This document shows, in pieces, positions 1 through 8,995 of a stretch of DNA of 17,227 nucleotides. The notes under the pieces were generated by a model. That model saw only the letters and a list, made by a program, of their open reading frames with translations. It ran no database searches and was not told where the DNA came from. The position numbers were made by a program, and so were the translations under genes. Every line of letters begins with the position of its first letter. Position 1 is the first letter of the stretch. The DNA is taken from contig RGNC01000028.1 in the NCBI GenBank assembly GCA_010029175.1, forward strand, positions 1 to 17,227, written 5' to 3'. The stretch is from Synechococcaceae bacterium WB8_1B_136. Its GTDB lineage: Bacteria; Cyanobacteriota; Cyanobacteriia; PCC-6307; Cyanobiaceae.

Positions 1-464
<464 letters not shown>

Positions 465-1586
465 AGTGGAGCTGTACACCGGCCGCCCCGATGGCACGGT
501 GGTGGGCTGTTCGGCCGAGGCGGCCGCGGCCCTGGCGGGTTTTGTGACCGAGCCCGATTGCCGCAACCTGGAGTACACCACTCCCCCCGATGCCAGCTAC
601 AGCCACCAGCTGGAGTTGTTGCTGGAGCCGCGCCGCCGTCTGCGCCAGTGGTTGAAGGGCCGGGGGCTCACCCTGCTGCCCGGCAGCACCCTCAGCACCG
701 GCGACAGCAACCGTTTCGAGCGCTCCAACCCCGACAACCCCTACCACGGCTACATCGAGGCCACCTACGGCACCCGTGTGGTGACGGCCAGCGTGCACAT
801 CAATCTGGGCCTCACCGACATGGAGGCCCTGTTCGCCGCCTGCCGGCTGGTGCGCTGCGAGGCGGCCCTGCTGCTGGCCCTGAGCGCCTGCTCCCCTTTT
901 CTGGATGGGCGAGTCACCGGGGCCCACTCCCAGCGCTGGTTGCAGTTCCCGCTCACCCCCGAGCAGGTGCCGCTGTTCACCAGCCACCGGCACTACATCG
1001 ACTGGGTGCATCAGCAGCTGGAGCTGGGCACGATGCAGAACGTGCGCCATCTCTGGACCTCCGTGCGCCCCAACGGCGACGATCGCCCCCATGATCTGAA
1101 CCGCCTGGAGATCCGCATCTGCGACCTGATCGCCGACCCGGAGCTGCTGCTGGCGGTGACCGCCTTCGCCGAGTTGCGCATCCACCAGCTGCTGCGCGAT
1201 CCCGCCGGCCACGATCCCCTGGCGGCCAGCGCCCTCGATGGCACGGCCCTGGCCGCCCTGGCCGATGCCAACGACCGCGCCGCTGCCCGCGGCAGCCTGG
1301 AGGCGGAGCTGCACCACTGGCGCAGCGGCGAGCCGGTGCTGGCCCGCGACTGGATCGCCGCTGAACTGGACGCCTTGGCACCCCTGGCCGCTGAACTGGG
1401 CCTGGCGGCCACCCTGGCGCCGCTGCAGCCCGTGCTCCACCAGGGCAATCAGGCCATGCAATGGCTGGCGGCCCATGCCGCCGGCAGCAGCGTGGCCCAG
1501 CTGGTGGCCGGCGGTGCGGCGGCGATGGAGCAGCGCGAACAGCTGCTGACTGCACGACTGGCGACAGACCGCGCGGGCACTTTGGG

Positions 1587-4500
1587 ATGATCATGGATCG
1601 CCCGCTTGCCGAGCCCACCTCCATGGGGCCCACCCTTGCCGCCACCGCCGCCGCCGCCGCCGGCCCTGCCGCCGCTGTGGCCGAGCCGAGGGTCCTGCGC
1701 CTGCTCGGCGAACGGCTGGAGCTGGTGGAAGACCTCTGGCAGACCGTGCTGCGCAGCGAGTGTCCGCCGCAGCAGGTCGAGCGCCTGCTGCGGATGAAGG
1801 AGCTCAGCAGCGGCATCGACGGCGGTGCTCCCGACCAGCAGTCGGAGTTGGCCACGGCCGCCATCGTGCAGCTGATCCGGGACATGGACCTGGCGGAGGC
1901 CATTGCGGCCGCCCGCGCCTTCTCCCTCTACTTCCAGCTGGTGAACATCCTCGAGCAGCACATCGAGGAAGACAGCTACCTGGCCAGCCTCACGGCCCAC
2001 CACGCCGAGGTGGTGAGCAACCCCTTCATCCCGCCCCTGGCCACCCAGACCGAGCCCGCCACCTTCCGGGAGCTGTTTGCCCGCCTGCGGGGGCTGGGGG
2101 TGCCGCCGGCCCAGATCGAGCAGCTGTTGCAGGAGCTCGATATCCGCCTGGTGTTCACGGCTCACCCCACCGAGATCGTGCGCCACACGGTGCGCCACAA
2201 GCAGCGGCGGGTGGCGGCGCTGATCCAGAAGCTGCAGCAGAGCTCCGCCCTCAACCACGACGATCGCCACAGCCTCAGGCAGCAGCTGGAAGAGGAGATC
2301 CGGCTGTGGTGGCGCACCGATGAGCTGCACCAGTTCAAGCCCTCGGTGCTGGATGAGGTGGATTACGCCCTGCACTATTTCCAGCAGGTGCTGTTCGGCG
2401 CCATGCCCCAGCTGCGCCAGCGCATCCATGCGGCGCTCGCCACCAGCTATCCCGATGTGGTGCCCCCCGCCGACGACTTCTGCACCTTCGGCTCCTGGGT
2501 GGGTGCCGACCGCGATGGCAACCCCTCGGTGACCCCCGCGATCACCTGGCGCACGGCCTGCTACCAGCGCCAGCTGATGCTGGATCGCTACATCGTGGCC
2601 GTGGGTGACCTGCGCGATCAGCTCAGCATCTCGATGCAGTGGAGCCAGGTGAGTGCGCCGCTGCTGGAGTCGCTGGAGATGGACCGGCTGCGCTTCCCGG
2701 AGATCTACGAGGAACGGGCTGCCCGCTACCGGCTCGAGCCCTACCGCCTCAAGCTGAGCTATGTGCTGGAGCGGCTGCGGCTCACCCAGCAGCGCAACCA
2801 GCAGCTGGCGGCCGCCGGCTGGGAAGCCCCCGGTGAAGGCCCGGCCCCCATCCGCGATCTCGGCGGCGGTGCTCTGATGCCAGCCCCGGAGCCTGAGCTG
2901 CACTACGCCTCGGTGGCGGAATTTCGCGGCGATCTGGAGCTGATCAACGACAGCCTCCAGGGCACAGGACTCAGCTGTGAGCCGCTGCAGAACCTGATCT
3001 CACAGGTGCACATCTTCGGCTTCACCCTGGCCAGCCTCGACATCCGCCAGGAGAGCACCCGCCACAGCGCTGCCCTCGACGAACTCAGCCGCTACCTGCA
3101 GCTGCCCGTTTCCTATGGCGACATGGAGGAGAGCCAGCGGGTGCAATGGCTCCTGTCCGAACTGCAAACCCGCCGCCCCCTGGTGCCGGTGGGAGCCCAG
3201 TGGAGCGAGCAAACCCAGGAAACGCTCAACGTGTTCCGGATGCTGCAGCGGCTGCAGCAGGAGTTTGGTCAACGGATCTGCCGCACCTACGTGATCTCGA
3301 TGAGTCACACGGTGTCGGATCTGCTCGAGGTGCTGCTGCTGGCCAAGGAGGCCGGCCTGGTGGATCCCCTGGCCCAGCGCTCCGATCTGCTGGTGGTGCC
3401 GCTGTTTGAAACCGTGGAGGATCTCAAGGCCGCCCCGGCGGTGATGGAGCGGCTGTTCAGCGAGCCCTTCTACCGCCAGCTGCTCTCCAGCAGCAGCCCC
3501 ACCAGCCGGCCCCTGCAGGAGCTGATGCTCGGCTACTCCGACAGCAACAAGGACTCCGGCTTCCTCTCCAGCAACTGGGAGATCCACCAGGCCCAGATTG
3601 CCCTGCAGGCCCTGGCCACCAAGCACGATGTGGCCCTGCGCATCTTCCACGGCCGCGGCGGTTCCGTGGGGCGCGGCGGCGGTCCGGCCTATCAGGCGAT
3701 CCTGGCCCAGCCCAGCGGCACCCTCAACGGTCGGATCAAGATCACCGAGCAGGGGGAGGTGCTGGCCTCCAAATACTCCCTGCCCGAGTTGGCGCTCTAC
3801 AACCTGGAAACCGTCACCACGGCGGTGCTGCAGAACAGTCTGGTCACCAGCCATGTGGACGACACCCCCAGCTGGAACGCGCTGATGGTGCGGCTGGCGG
3901 CCCGCTCCCGCAGCCACTACCGCGCCCTGGTGCACGACAACCCGGATCTGGTGGCCTTCTTTCAGCAGGTGACCCCGATCGAGGAGATCAGCAAGCTGCA
4001 GATCTCCAGTCGGCCCGCCCGGCGCAAGAGCGGCGCCAAGGATCTCTCCAGCCTGCGGGCGATCCCCTGGGTGTTCGGCTGGACCCAGAGCCGCTTCCTG
4101 CTGCCCAGCTGGTTCGGTGTGGGGGCTGCCCTGCAGGAGGAGGTGGATGCGGACCCCGGCCAGCTGGAGCTGTTCCAGCGCCTGTACCAGCGCTGGCCCT
4201 TCTTCCGCATGCTCATCTCCAAGGTGGAGATGACCCTCTCCAAGGTGGATCTCGACCTGGCCCACCACTATGTGCAATCGCTGGGGCGGGCCGAGTCGCG
4301 CGAGGCCTTCGAGCAGATCTTCCAGGTGATCGCCCGGGAGTTCGTGCTCACCCGCGACCTGGTGCTGGCCATTGCGGGCCACCAGCGCCTGCTGGATGGC
4401 GATCCCGCCCTGCAGCTCTCGGTGGAGCTGCGCAACCGCACCATCATTCCCCTGGGCTTCCTCCAGGTGGCCCTGCTGCGCCGCCTGCGCGATCAGAACC

Positions 4501-4625
4501 GGCAGCCCCCCATGAGCGAGGTGGCCGCCAGCGACGATGGGCGCACCTACAGCCGCAGCGAACTGCTGCGCGGTGCCCTGCTCACGATCAACGGCATTGC
4601 CGCCGGCATGCGCAACACCGGCTGA
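1587..4625 (+). CDS. ppc: Phosphoenolpyruvate carboxylase
   Basis: The product is a PEP carboxylase of about 1012 residues, within the usual cyanobacterial size. It carboxylates PEP with bicarbonate to oxaloacetate, replenishing the TCA intermediates used for aspartate and glutamate synthesis. Signatures are complete: VFTAHPTEIVRHT with the catalytic His near residue 193, GSWVGADRDGNPSVT, LDIRQES, GYSDSNKDSGFLSSNWE with Lys near 655, FHGRGGSVGRGGGP near 687-700, a RAIPWVFGWTQSRFLLPSWF block, and the invariant C-terminal NTG. The start at 1587 overlaps the gshA stop as ATGA; an ATG two codons later is equally possible. The first 40 or so residues are an Ala/Pro-rich extension (TLAATAAAAAGPAAAVAEP) that is unlikely to be structured. 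I see no plant-type N-terminal phosphorylation motif. Confidence 0.97.
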   Translation: MIMDRPLAEPTSMGPTLAATAAAAAGPAAAVAEPRVLRLLGERLELVEDLWQTVLRSECPPQQVERLLRMKELSSGIDGGAPDQQSELATAAIVQLIRDMDLAEAIAAARAFSLYFQLVNILEQHIEEDSYLASLTAHHAEVVSNPFIPPLATQTEPATFRELFARLRGLGVPPAQIEQLLQELDIRLVFTAHPTEIVRHTVRHKQRRVAALIQKLQQSSALNHDDRHSLRQQLEEEIRLWWRTDELHQFKPSVLDEVDYALHYFQQVLFGAMPQLRQRIHAALATSYPDVVPPADDFCTFGSWVGADRDGNPSVTPAITWRTACYQRQLMLDRYIVAVGDLRDQLSISMQWSQVSAPLLESLEMDRLRFPEIYEERAARYRLEPYRLKLSYVLERLRLTQQRNQQLAAAGWEAPGEGPAPIRDLGGGALMPAPEPELHYASVAEFRGDLELINDSLQGTGLSCEPLQNLISQVHIFGFTLASLDIRQESTRHSAALDELSRYLQLPVSYGDMEESQRVQWLLSELQTRRPLVPVGAQWSEQTQETLNVFRMLQRLQQEFGQRICRTYVISMSHTVSDLLEVLLLAKEAGLVDPLAQRSDLLVVPLFETVEDLKAAPAVMERLFSEPFYRQLLSSSSPTSRPLQELMLGYSDSNKDSGFLSSNWEIHQAQIALQALATKHDVALRIFHGRGGSVGRGGGPAYQAILAQPSGTLNGRIKITEQGEVLASKYSLPELALYNLETVTTAVLQNSLVTSHVDDTPSWNALMVRLAARSRSHYRALVHDNPDLVAFFQQVTPIEEISKLQISSRPARRKSGAKDLSSLRAIPWVFGWTQSRFLLPSWFGVGAALQEEVDADPGQLELFQRLYQRWPFFRMLISKVEMTLSKVDLDLAHHYVQSLGRAESREAFEQIFQVIAREFVLTRDLVLAIAGHQRLLDGDPALQLSVELRNRTIIPLGFLQVALLRRLRDQNRQPPMSEVAASDDGRTYSRSELLRGALLTINGIAAGMRNTG

Positions 4626-4667
4626 CGACCAACGCTCCCCCCGCCGCCGGTGCTGGATTCCCTCTTG

Positions 4668-5117
4668 ATGCCCTTTCGCAGTCAGCCGCCGCCACCGGCC
4701 TTGCCCCAGGGTTACTGGCTGGAGGCCGAGGGCTGGCCCGTCGCCGAGGAGCTCAACGGCCTCCTGATGGCCTGTGGCGAGCCTCGCCGGCCCCCTGAGC
4801 GCATCGAACGGGCCCTGGCGCGCAGTGCCTGGCAGCTCAGCATCCGCACGGCAGAGGGTGTTCTGGTGGCCTTTGTGCGCGCCACCAGTGATCAGGCCCT
4901 CAATGCCAACCTCTGGGATCTGGTGGCCCTGCCAACGGAACCGGAATCCGGCCAGCTGCTGCTGGTGCTGGTGCATGCCGCCCTGGCGCGGCTGCGGCGG
5001 GAGCTGCCGGGTTGCAGCATCTCGGTGGCCGCAACGCCGGAATCGCTGCAGGCCCTGCGCCAGCACGGCTTCGTGGTGGATCCGGGGGGGATCCGGGCGA
5101 TGGGCCTTGTGCTGTGA
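4668..5117 (+). CDS. Small GNAT-like acetyltransferase domain protein
   Basis: The ORF encodes 149 residues and lies 42 nt after ppc in the same direction. Its second half has a GNAT-like layout: strand (GVLVAFVRATSDQ), strand (ANLWDLVALPTEP), a short loop, then helix (LLLVLVHAALARLRRELPG), strand (CSISVAATPE) and a SLQALRQHGF helix like the acceptor-side motif of acetyltransferases. The acetyl-CoA pyrophosphate loop (Q/RxxGxG/A) is not obvious, so catalysis is unproven and the substrate is unknown. From memory, a similar small ORF follows ppc in related picocyanobacteria. A GTG at 4650 would add six residues; the ATG at 4668 is chosen because neither has a clear ribosome binding site. High third-position GC supports coding. 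Confidence 0.75.
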   Translation: MPFRSQPPPPALPQGYWLEAEGWPVAEELNGLLMACGEPRRPPERIERALARSAWQLSIRTAEGVLVAFVRATSDQALNANLWDLVALPTEPESGQLLLVLVHAALARLRRELPGCSISVAATPESLQALRQHGFVVDPGGIRAMGLVL

Positions 5118-5141
5118 ACCTGGGCGCTGGCCAACCCGAAA

Positions 5142-5215
5142 CGAGCATGGAGGGACTCGAACCCCCGACATTCAGAACCGGAATCTGACGCTCTATCCAA
5201 CTGAGCTACATGCCC
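5142..5215 (-). tRNA. trnR: tRNA-Arg (anticodon CCG)
   Basis: The reverse complement folds into a complete 74-nt cloverleaf. The acceptor stem is GGGCATG/CATGCTC with one G-T wobble, the D stem GCTC/GAGC, the anticodon stem TCAGA/TCTGA around loop TTCCGGT (anticodon CCG, reading CGG), the variable loop ATGTC, and the T arm GGGGG-TTCGAGT-CCCTC. The discriminator base is G and the 3' CCA is not encoded. The gene sits between the GNAT-like gene and recF on the opposite strand, and its 5' end directly abuts the recF start region. Its promoter must therefore lie inside the beginning of recF. Confidence 0.96.
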
Positions 5216-6409
5216 GTGCAGGGACGGCGTCCCTCCACGGCCTTACCTTACCCGTCAGACGGCCCCAGACCCATTCGGCTGCATCGCCTGGAGCTGCTGC
5301 AGTTCCGCAACTACGGTCGGCTCGTCCTCACCGTGGAGGCGCCGCGGCTGCTGGTGATCGGCCGCAACGGGGAGGGCAAATCGAACCTGCTGGAGGCGGT
5401 GGAGTTGCTGGGCAGCCTGCGCTCCCACCGCTGCGGTGCCGATCGCGATCTGATCCAGCGGGGCGAGCGCCAGGCCCTGATCGCCGCCGATTGCGTGGGT
5501 GGCGATCGGCTGGAGCTGGAGCTGCGTCGCCAGGGCGGGCGTCTGGTGCGCCGCAACGGCAAGTCGCTCGAGCGGCAGCACGACCTGATCGGCCCCCTGC
5601 GCTGCGTGGGCTTCAGCGCCCTCGATCTGGAGCTGGTGCGGGGCGAACCGGCGTTGCGGCGCCAGTGGCTGGATCGGGTGGTGCTGCAGTTGGAGCCGGT
5701 GTACGCCGAACTGCTCAGCCGCTATGGCCGCCTGTTGCGCCAGCGGGCCCAGCTGCTGCGCCGCGGCCTGGGCCAGGGGCATCTGGGGGATCTGCTGGAG
5801 GCCTTTGATCAGCAGATGGCGCTGATCGGCACCCGCCTGCATCGCCGCCGGGTGCGGGCCCTGGCACGGCTGCAGCCCCTGGCGGCGGCCTGGCACGGTC
5901 GCCTCAGTGGCGGCCGTGAACAGCTGGAGCTGCGCTACCGCCCCGGAACCGTGCTGGAGGGGGAAGAGGCGGAGGCCCCCTGGCGTGAGGCGTTGCTGCT
6001 GCAGCTGCGCAGCCAGCGGGAGCAGGAGCTGCGCCTGGGCCAGTGCAGCGTGGGCCCTCACCGCGATGAGATCGAGCTGCGGCTCGGTGATCAGCCGGCG
6101 CGGCGCTATGGATCTGCAGGGCAGCAACGCACCCTGGTGCTCGCCCTGAAGCTGGCGGAGCTGGAGCTGGTGCAGCAGCTCTGGGGGGAGCCACCGCTGC
6201 TGCTGCTCGACGACGTGCTGGCGGAACTGGACCCCGAGCGTCAGCAGCTGTTGCTGGAGGCGGTGGGCGAGGGGCACCAGTGCCTGGTGAGCGCCACCCA
6301 CCTGGGGGCGTTCAGCGGAGGCTGGCATCAGCGTTCCCAGGTGGTGCGGGTGGAGGCTGGCGCCATTGCTTCCAGGCGTTATGGTGATGAACCGTCTGCC
6401 TGGTTCTGA
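5216..6409 (+). CDS. recF: DNA replication and repair protein RecF
   Basis: RecF is an SMC-like ATPase that loads RecA at single-strand gaps together with RecO and RecR. The N-terminus of the fold reads IRLHRLELLQFRNYGRL, followed by Walker A GRNGEGKSN, the SRYGRLLRQRAQLLR helical region, the ABC-type signature block CSVGPHRDEIEL, and Walker B LLLLDDVLAELDPERQQ. The length of just under 400 residues suits the family. The start is uncertain. GTG at 5216 lies immediately outside the opposing tRNA gene, ATG at 5210 lies inside it, and no ATG, GTG or TTG occurs between 5216 and the conserved IRLHRLE (ATT at 5273). About 19 residues would thus precede the conserved start. The stop overlaps the speD start as ATGA. 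Confidence 0.93.
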   Translation: MQGRRPSTALPYPSDGPRPIRLHRLELLQFRNYGRLVLTVEAPRLLVIGRNGEGKSNLLEAVELLGSLRSHRCGADRDLIQRGERQALIAADCVGGDRLELELRRQGGRLVRRNGKSLERQHDLIGPLRCVGFSALDLELVRGEPALRRQWLDRVVLQLEPVYAELLSRYGRLLRQRAQLLRRGLGQGHLGDLLEAFDQQMALIGTRLHRRRVRALARLQPLAAAWHGRLSGGREQLELRYRPGTVLEGEEAEAPWREALLLQLRSQREQELRLGQCSVGPHRDEIELRLGDQPARRYGSAGQQRTLVLALKLAELELVQQLWGEPPLLLLDDVLAELDPERQQLLLEAVGEGHQCLVSATHLGAFSGGWHQRSQVVRVEAGAIASRRYGDEPSAWF

Positions 6410-6888
6410 TGACCCACACGGCCTGCCTCCACCCCAACCCCGGATGGAATCGAGCTGAGAGCGCCTTCTCCAACAGCCCCCAATCACCCAGTGCCACCGA
6501 CATGGTGGGTAAACACTGCATTCTCGAGCTTTACAACTGCGATCCCGCCAAGCTCGACGACGAAGCTTTCCTCAGGACCGCCATCACCACCGCTGCGAAG
6601 CGTGCTGGCGCCACTCTCCTGAACCTCATCACCCACCGGTTCGACCCACAGGGTGTGACTGGGCTGGCTCTGTTGGCCGAATCCCACATCTCCATCCACA
6701 CCTGGCCCGAATCGGGTTATGCCGCGGTGGATGTGTTCACCTGCGGTGATCACACCATGCCCGAGCGCGCCTGCATCGTGCTCAGCGAAGAGCTCGACGC
6801 CGGCAACTACAAGCTCAAGAGCTTCCGCCGCGAAACCCCAAGTTCCGTGGCCGGTGCTGAACGGGAACCTGCCCTGGCCCCCGCCTGA
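6409..6888 (+). CDS. speD: S-adenosylmethionine decarboxylase proenzyme
   Basis: The product is the prokaryotic class 1B AdoMet decarboxylase precursor, which supplies the aminopropyl donor for spermidine synthesis. The core runs from MVGKHCILELYNCD to YKLKSFRRETP. The self-cleavage site is visible as LLAESHISIHTWPE: cleavage between Glu91 and Ser92 would turn the Ser into the pyruvoyl cofactor. The VDVFTCGDHTMPE block carries the conserved catalytic Cys. With the ATG at 6409 (ATGA overlap with recF) the protein has 159 residues and a Ser/Pro/Asn-rich 31-residue leader. An internal ATG at 6502 gives the bare family core. The leader ends in SATDMVGKHC, which I recall from marine Synechococcus homologues, so the upstream start is preferred. 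A strong terminator follows 24 nt after the stop. Confidence 0.95.
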   Translation: MTHTACLHPNPGWNRAESAFSNSPQSPSATDMVGKHCILELYNCDPAKLDDEAFLRTAITTAAKRAGATLLNLITHRFDPQGVTGLALLAESHISIHTWPESGYAAVDVFTCGDHTMPERACIVLSEELDAGNYKLKSFRRETPSSVAGAEREPALAPA

Positions 6889-6912
6889 CGGCCAGCCTTG
6901 CGGCTGCCCTGG

Positions 6913-6938
6913 GCCCCTCCAGAAGGAGGGGCTTTTTT
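6913..6938 (+). terminator. Rho-independent terminator after speD
   Basis: A perfect 8-bp stem, GCCCCTCC/GGAGGGGC, closes a 4-nt AGAA loop and is followed by six T residues. It ends the plus-strand housekeeping run, just before the convergent larE stop at 6949. There is no A-run on its left side, so it should act on the plus strand only. Confidence 0.93.
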
Positions 6939-6948
6939 GTGGCTGGGT

Positions 6949-7746
6949 TCAGCCCCTGAGGTCGCGGTTGAGCTTGCCGCTCACCAACCCCTCCAGATCC
7001 AGGCTCACGGCTGAAAAGCCCAGCCCGCGGAAGGCCTCCACCAGCTCCAGGCGCAGCATCAGCGCCGAGCGGCTGCGCACCCGCAGCTCCCGAAAGCCCC
7101 GCTGCCGCAGCCAGGCCTCGGCAGTCGCCACCCGCCGCAGCCGCTCGGCGCTGATGGCCTCGCCGTAGGGGAAGCGGGAGGCCAGGCAGGGCTGGGCCGG
7201 CTTGTCCCACCAGGGGAAGCCGAGGGCCTGGGAGATGGCTCGAATGCCTGCCTTGTCGATGCCAAGCTCCGCCAGGGGGGAGCGCACACCCCGTTCCCGG
7301 GCGGCGCGAATGCCGGGGCGGTGGTCGCCCAGGTCGTCGCGGTTCACGCCATCGACCACCAGGGCCGCCTGCTGCTGTTCGTTCACCAGCGCCGCCAGCA
7401 GGCCATGCAGCTCCCGCTTGCAGGCGTAGCAGCGGTCGGCCGGGTTGCTGGCATAGGCCGGGTCGTTGAGCTCGGCGGTGGGAATCTCCCGCTGGCGGAT
7501 CCCCATCCACTGGGCCTGCAGCCGTGCTTCCTCGCGCAGGTGGGGCGCCAGGGCCGGCGACACGCCGGTCACGGCCAGGGCCCGATCCCCCAGTTGTTCT
7601 GCGGCGATGGCGGCCACCAGGGCACTGTCCACACCGCCCGAGTAGGCCACCACCACCGAGCCATGGCTGGCCAGCTCGCGGCGCAGGCCCTCCAGGGCTT
7701 CCGCCAGGGGTGCCGGCAGGGTCTCGACGGCGGGGTGAGCGGCCAT
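6949..7746 (-). CDS. larE: LarE-type PP-loop sulfurtransferase (nickel-pincer cofactor)
   Basis: The 265-residue protein matches the LarE family, which converts pyridinium-3,5-biscarboxylic acid mononucleotide to its thiocarboxylated form for the nickel-pincer nucleotide cofactor of lactate racemase-type enzymes. The PP-loop VVAYSGGVDSA covers residues 32-42. NPADRCYACKREL (Cys106, Cys109), LVVDGVNRDDLGDHRPG and KPAQPCLASRFPYGE (Cys187) follow. By family knowledge the Cys in PCLASR corresponds to the residue that donates sulfur in the sacrificial-cysteine LarE type; DRCYACK adds two more thiols. No larB, larC or larA lies in the window. The gene converges on speD and diverges from the duplicated P-loop gene across a 37-bp spacer. 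Confidence 0.9.
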   Translation of the reverse strand: MAAHPAVETLPAPLAEALEGLRRELASHGSVVVAYSGGVDSALVAAIAAEQLGDRALAVTGVSPALAPHLREEARLQAQWMGIRQREIPTAELNDPAYASNPADRCYACKRELHGLLAALVNEQQQAALVVDGVNRDDLGDHRPGIRAARERGVRSPLAELGIDKAGIRAISQALGFPWWDKPAQPCLASRFPYGEAISAERLRRVATAEAWLRQRGFRELRVRSRSALMLRLELVEAFRGLGFSAVSLDLEGLVSGKLNRDLRG

Positions 7747-7783
7747 GGAAGCTCGTTAGGATCCAACGGTAAGTGGCCCGGCC

Positions 7784-8995
7784 ATGGCCCCGCAGGCAAC
7801 CTCCGCCACGACCACCAGCCGCAACGGCACGGGCCGCGGCATCGGCATCCGCACCGCCGCCGATGCCAGCGAGCGGGTGCGTGGTCAGCTGCACGTGTAC
7901 GACGGTGAGGGCAAGGGCAAGAGCCAGGCGGCCCTGGGGGTGGTGCTGCGCACGATCGGCCTGGGCATCTGCGAACAGAAGCAAACGCGGGTGCTGCTGC
8001 TGCGTTTCCTCAAAGGGCCCGGCCGCTCCTACGACGAGGACGCCGCCATCGAGGCCCTCCAGCAGGGCTTCCCCCACCTGATCGATCAGGTGCGCACCGG
8101 CCGCGGCGAGTTCTTCAGCGCCGAGCAGATCACCCGCGTGGACATCCAGGAGGCCCAGCGAGGCTGGACCATCGCCAAGGGGGCCATCGCCAGCGAGCTC
8201 TACTCGGTGGTGGTGCTGGATGAGCTCAATCCGGTGCTGGATCTGGGCCTGCTCGACACCGAGGAGGTGGTGCGCACCCTGGCGGCCAAGCCCGATGGCA
8301 TGGAGGTGATCGTCACCGGTCGTGGTGCTCCGCGCCAGCTGGTGCAGATTGCCGATCTCCACTCGGAGATGCGGGCCCACCGCCGCGACGACCGTCGCTT
8401 CACGGCCGGTGAGGCCGTTTTGCTGGAGGAGGCTCCGCCTGGCCTCGATGGCATCGAGATCTACACCGGTGAGGGCAAGGGCAAGAGCACCAGCGCCCTG
8501 GGCAAGGCCCTGCAGGCCATCGGCAAGGGCATCAGCCAGGACAAGAGCCACCGGGTGCTGATCCTGCAGTGGCTCAAGGGCGGCAGTGGCTACACCGAGG
8601 ATGCGGCCATCGCCGCCCTGCGCGAGAGCTACCCCCACCTCGTGGATCACCTGCGCTCGGGCCGCGACGCGATCGTGTGGCGCGGCCAGCAGCAGCCGAT
8701 CGACTATGTGGAGGCGGAGCGGGCCTGGGAGATCGCCCGGGCGGCCATCTCCAGCGGCCTCTACAAAACCGTGATCCTCGATGAGATCAACCCCACCGTG
8801 GATCTCGAGCTGCTGCCGGTGGAGCCGATTGTGCAGACCCTGTTGCGCAAGCCGGCCGAAACCGAGGTGATCCTCACGGGCCGCTGCAAGCACCCCCCGG
8901 CCTACTTCGATCTCGCCAGCGTGCACTCCGAGATGGTGTGCCACAAGCACTACGCCGAGCGCGGCGTGAACCTCAAGCGCGGCGTGGATTACTGA
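7784..8995 (+). CDS. Tandem-duplicated P-loop protein, CobA/CobO (corrinoid adenosyltransferase) family
   Basis: The 403-residue protein consists of two copies of one P-loop domain after a roughly 33-residue variable leader. Copy 1 (about 34-205) has YDGEGKGKSQAALG, LDELNP and VTGR. Copy 2 (about 222-403) has YTGEGKGKSTSALG, LDEINP and LTGR. The GEGKGKS loop, the LDE(L/I)N motif and the C-terminal GVNLKRGVDY, close to the GIKAQxGIEY-like end of CobO/BtuR, place it with ATP:cob(I)alamin adenosyltransferases, which attach the 5'-deoxyadenosyl group to corrinoids. Only copy 2 keeps that C-terminal tail; copy 1 ends in RAHRRDDRRFTAGE. Whether either half binds corrinoid cannot be told from sequence. 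The start ATG is 37 bp from the divergent larE start. It is not given the symbol cobO because single-domain enzymes carry that name. Confidence 0.85.
   Translation: MAPQATSATTTSRNGTGRGIGIRTAADASERVRGQLHVYDGEGKGKSQAALGVVLRTIGLGICEQKQTRVLLLRFLKGPGRSYDEDAAIEALQQGFPHLIDQVRTGRGEFFSAEQITRVDIQEAQRGWTIAKGAIASELYSVVVLDELNPVLDLGLLDTEEVVRTLAAKPDGMEVIVTGRGAPRQLVQIADLHSEMRAHRRDDRRFTAGEAVLLEEAPPGLDGIEIYTGEGKGKSTSALGKALQAIGKGISQDKSHRVLILQWLKGGSGYTEDAAIAALRESYPHLVDHLRSGRDAIVWRGQQQPIDYVEAERAWEIARAAISSGLYKTVILDEINPTVDLELLPVEPIVQTLLRKPAETEVILTGRCKHPPAYFDLASVHSEMVCHKHYAERGVNLKRGVDY

Noticed and set aside
1640..1680. GCC/CCG-rich run in the first ppc codons as a simple-sequence repeat or CRISPR-like element
   Set aside because: It encodes an Ala-rich N-terminal extension in frame with ppc; there are no spaced direct repeats.
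3000..5171. 723-codon open frame on the minus strand across ppc and the GNAT-like gene
   Set aside because: It is antisense to strongly supported genes, has low-complexity Gln/Gly/His/Ala content and no recognisable domain. Such long shadows are expected at this GC content.
5142..5215. tRNA-Arg as an integration site for a genomic island
   Set aside because: No integrase gene and no repeated tRNA 3' end were seen; both sides are ordinary housekeeping genes.
6815..8950. 711-codon minus-strand open frame across larE and the P-loop gene
   Set aside because: It lies in the wrong frame over larE and antisense to the duplicated P-loop gene, both of which carry full family motifs.
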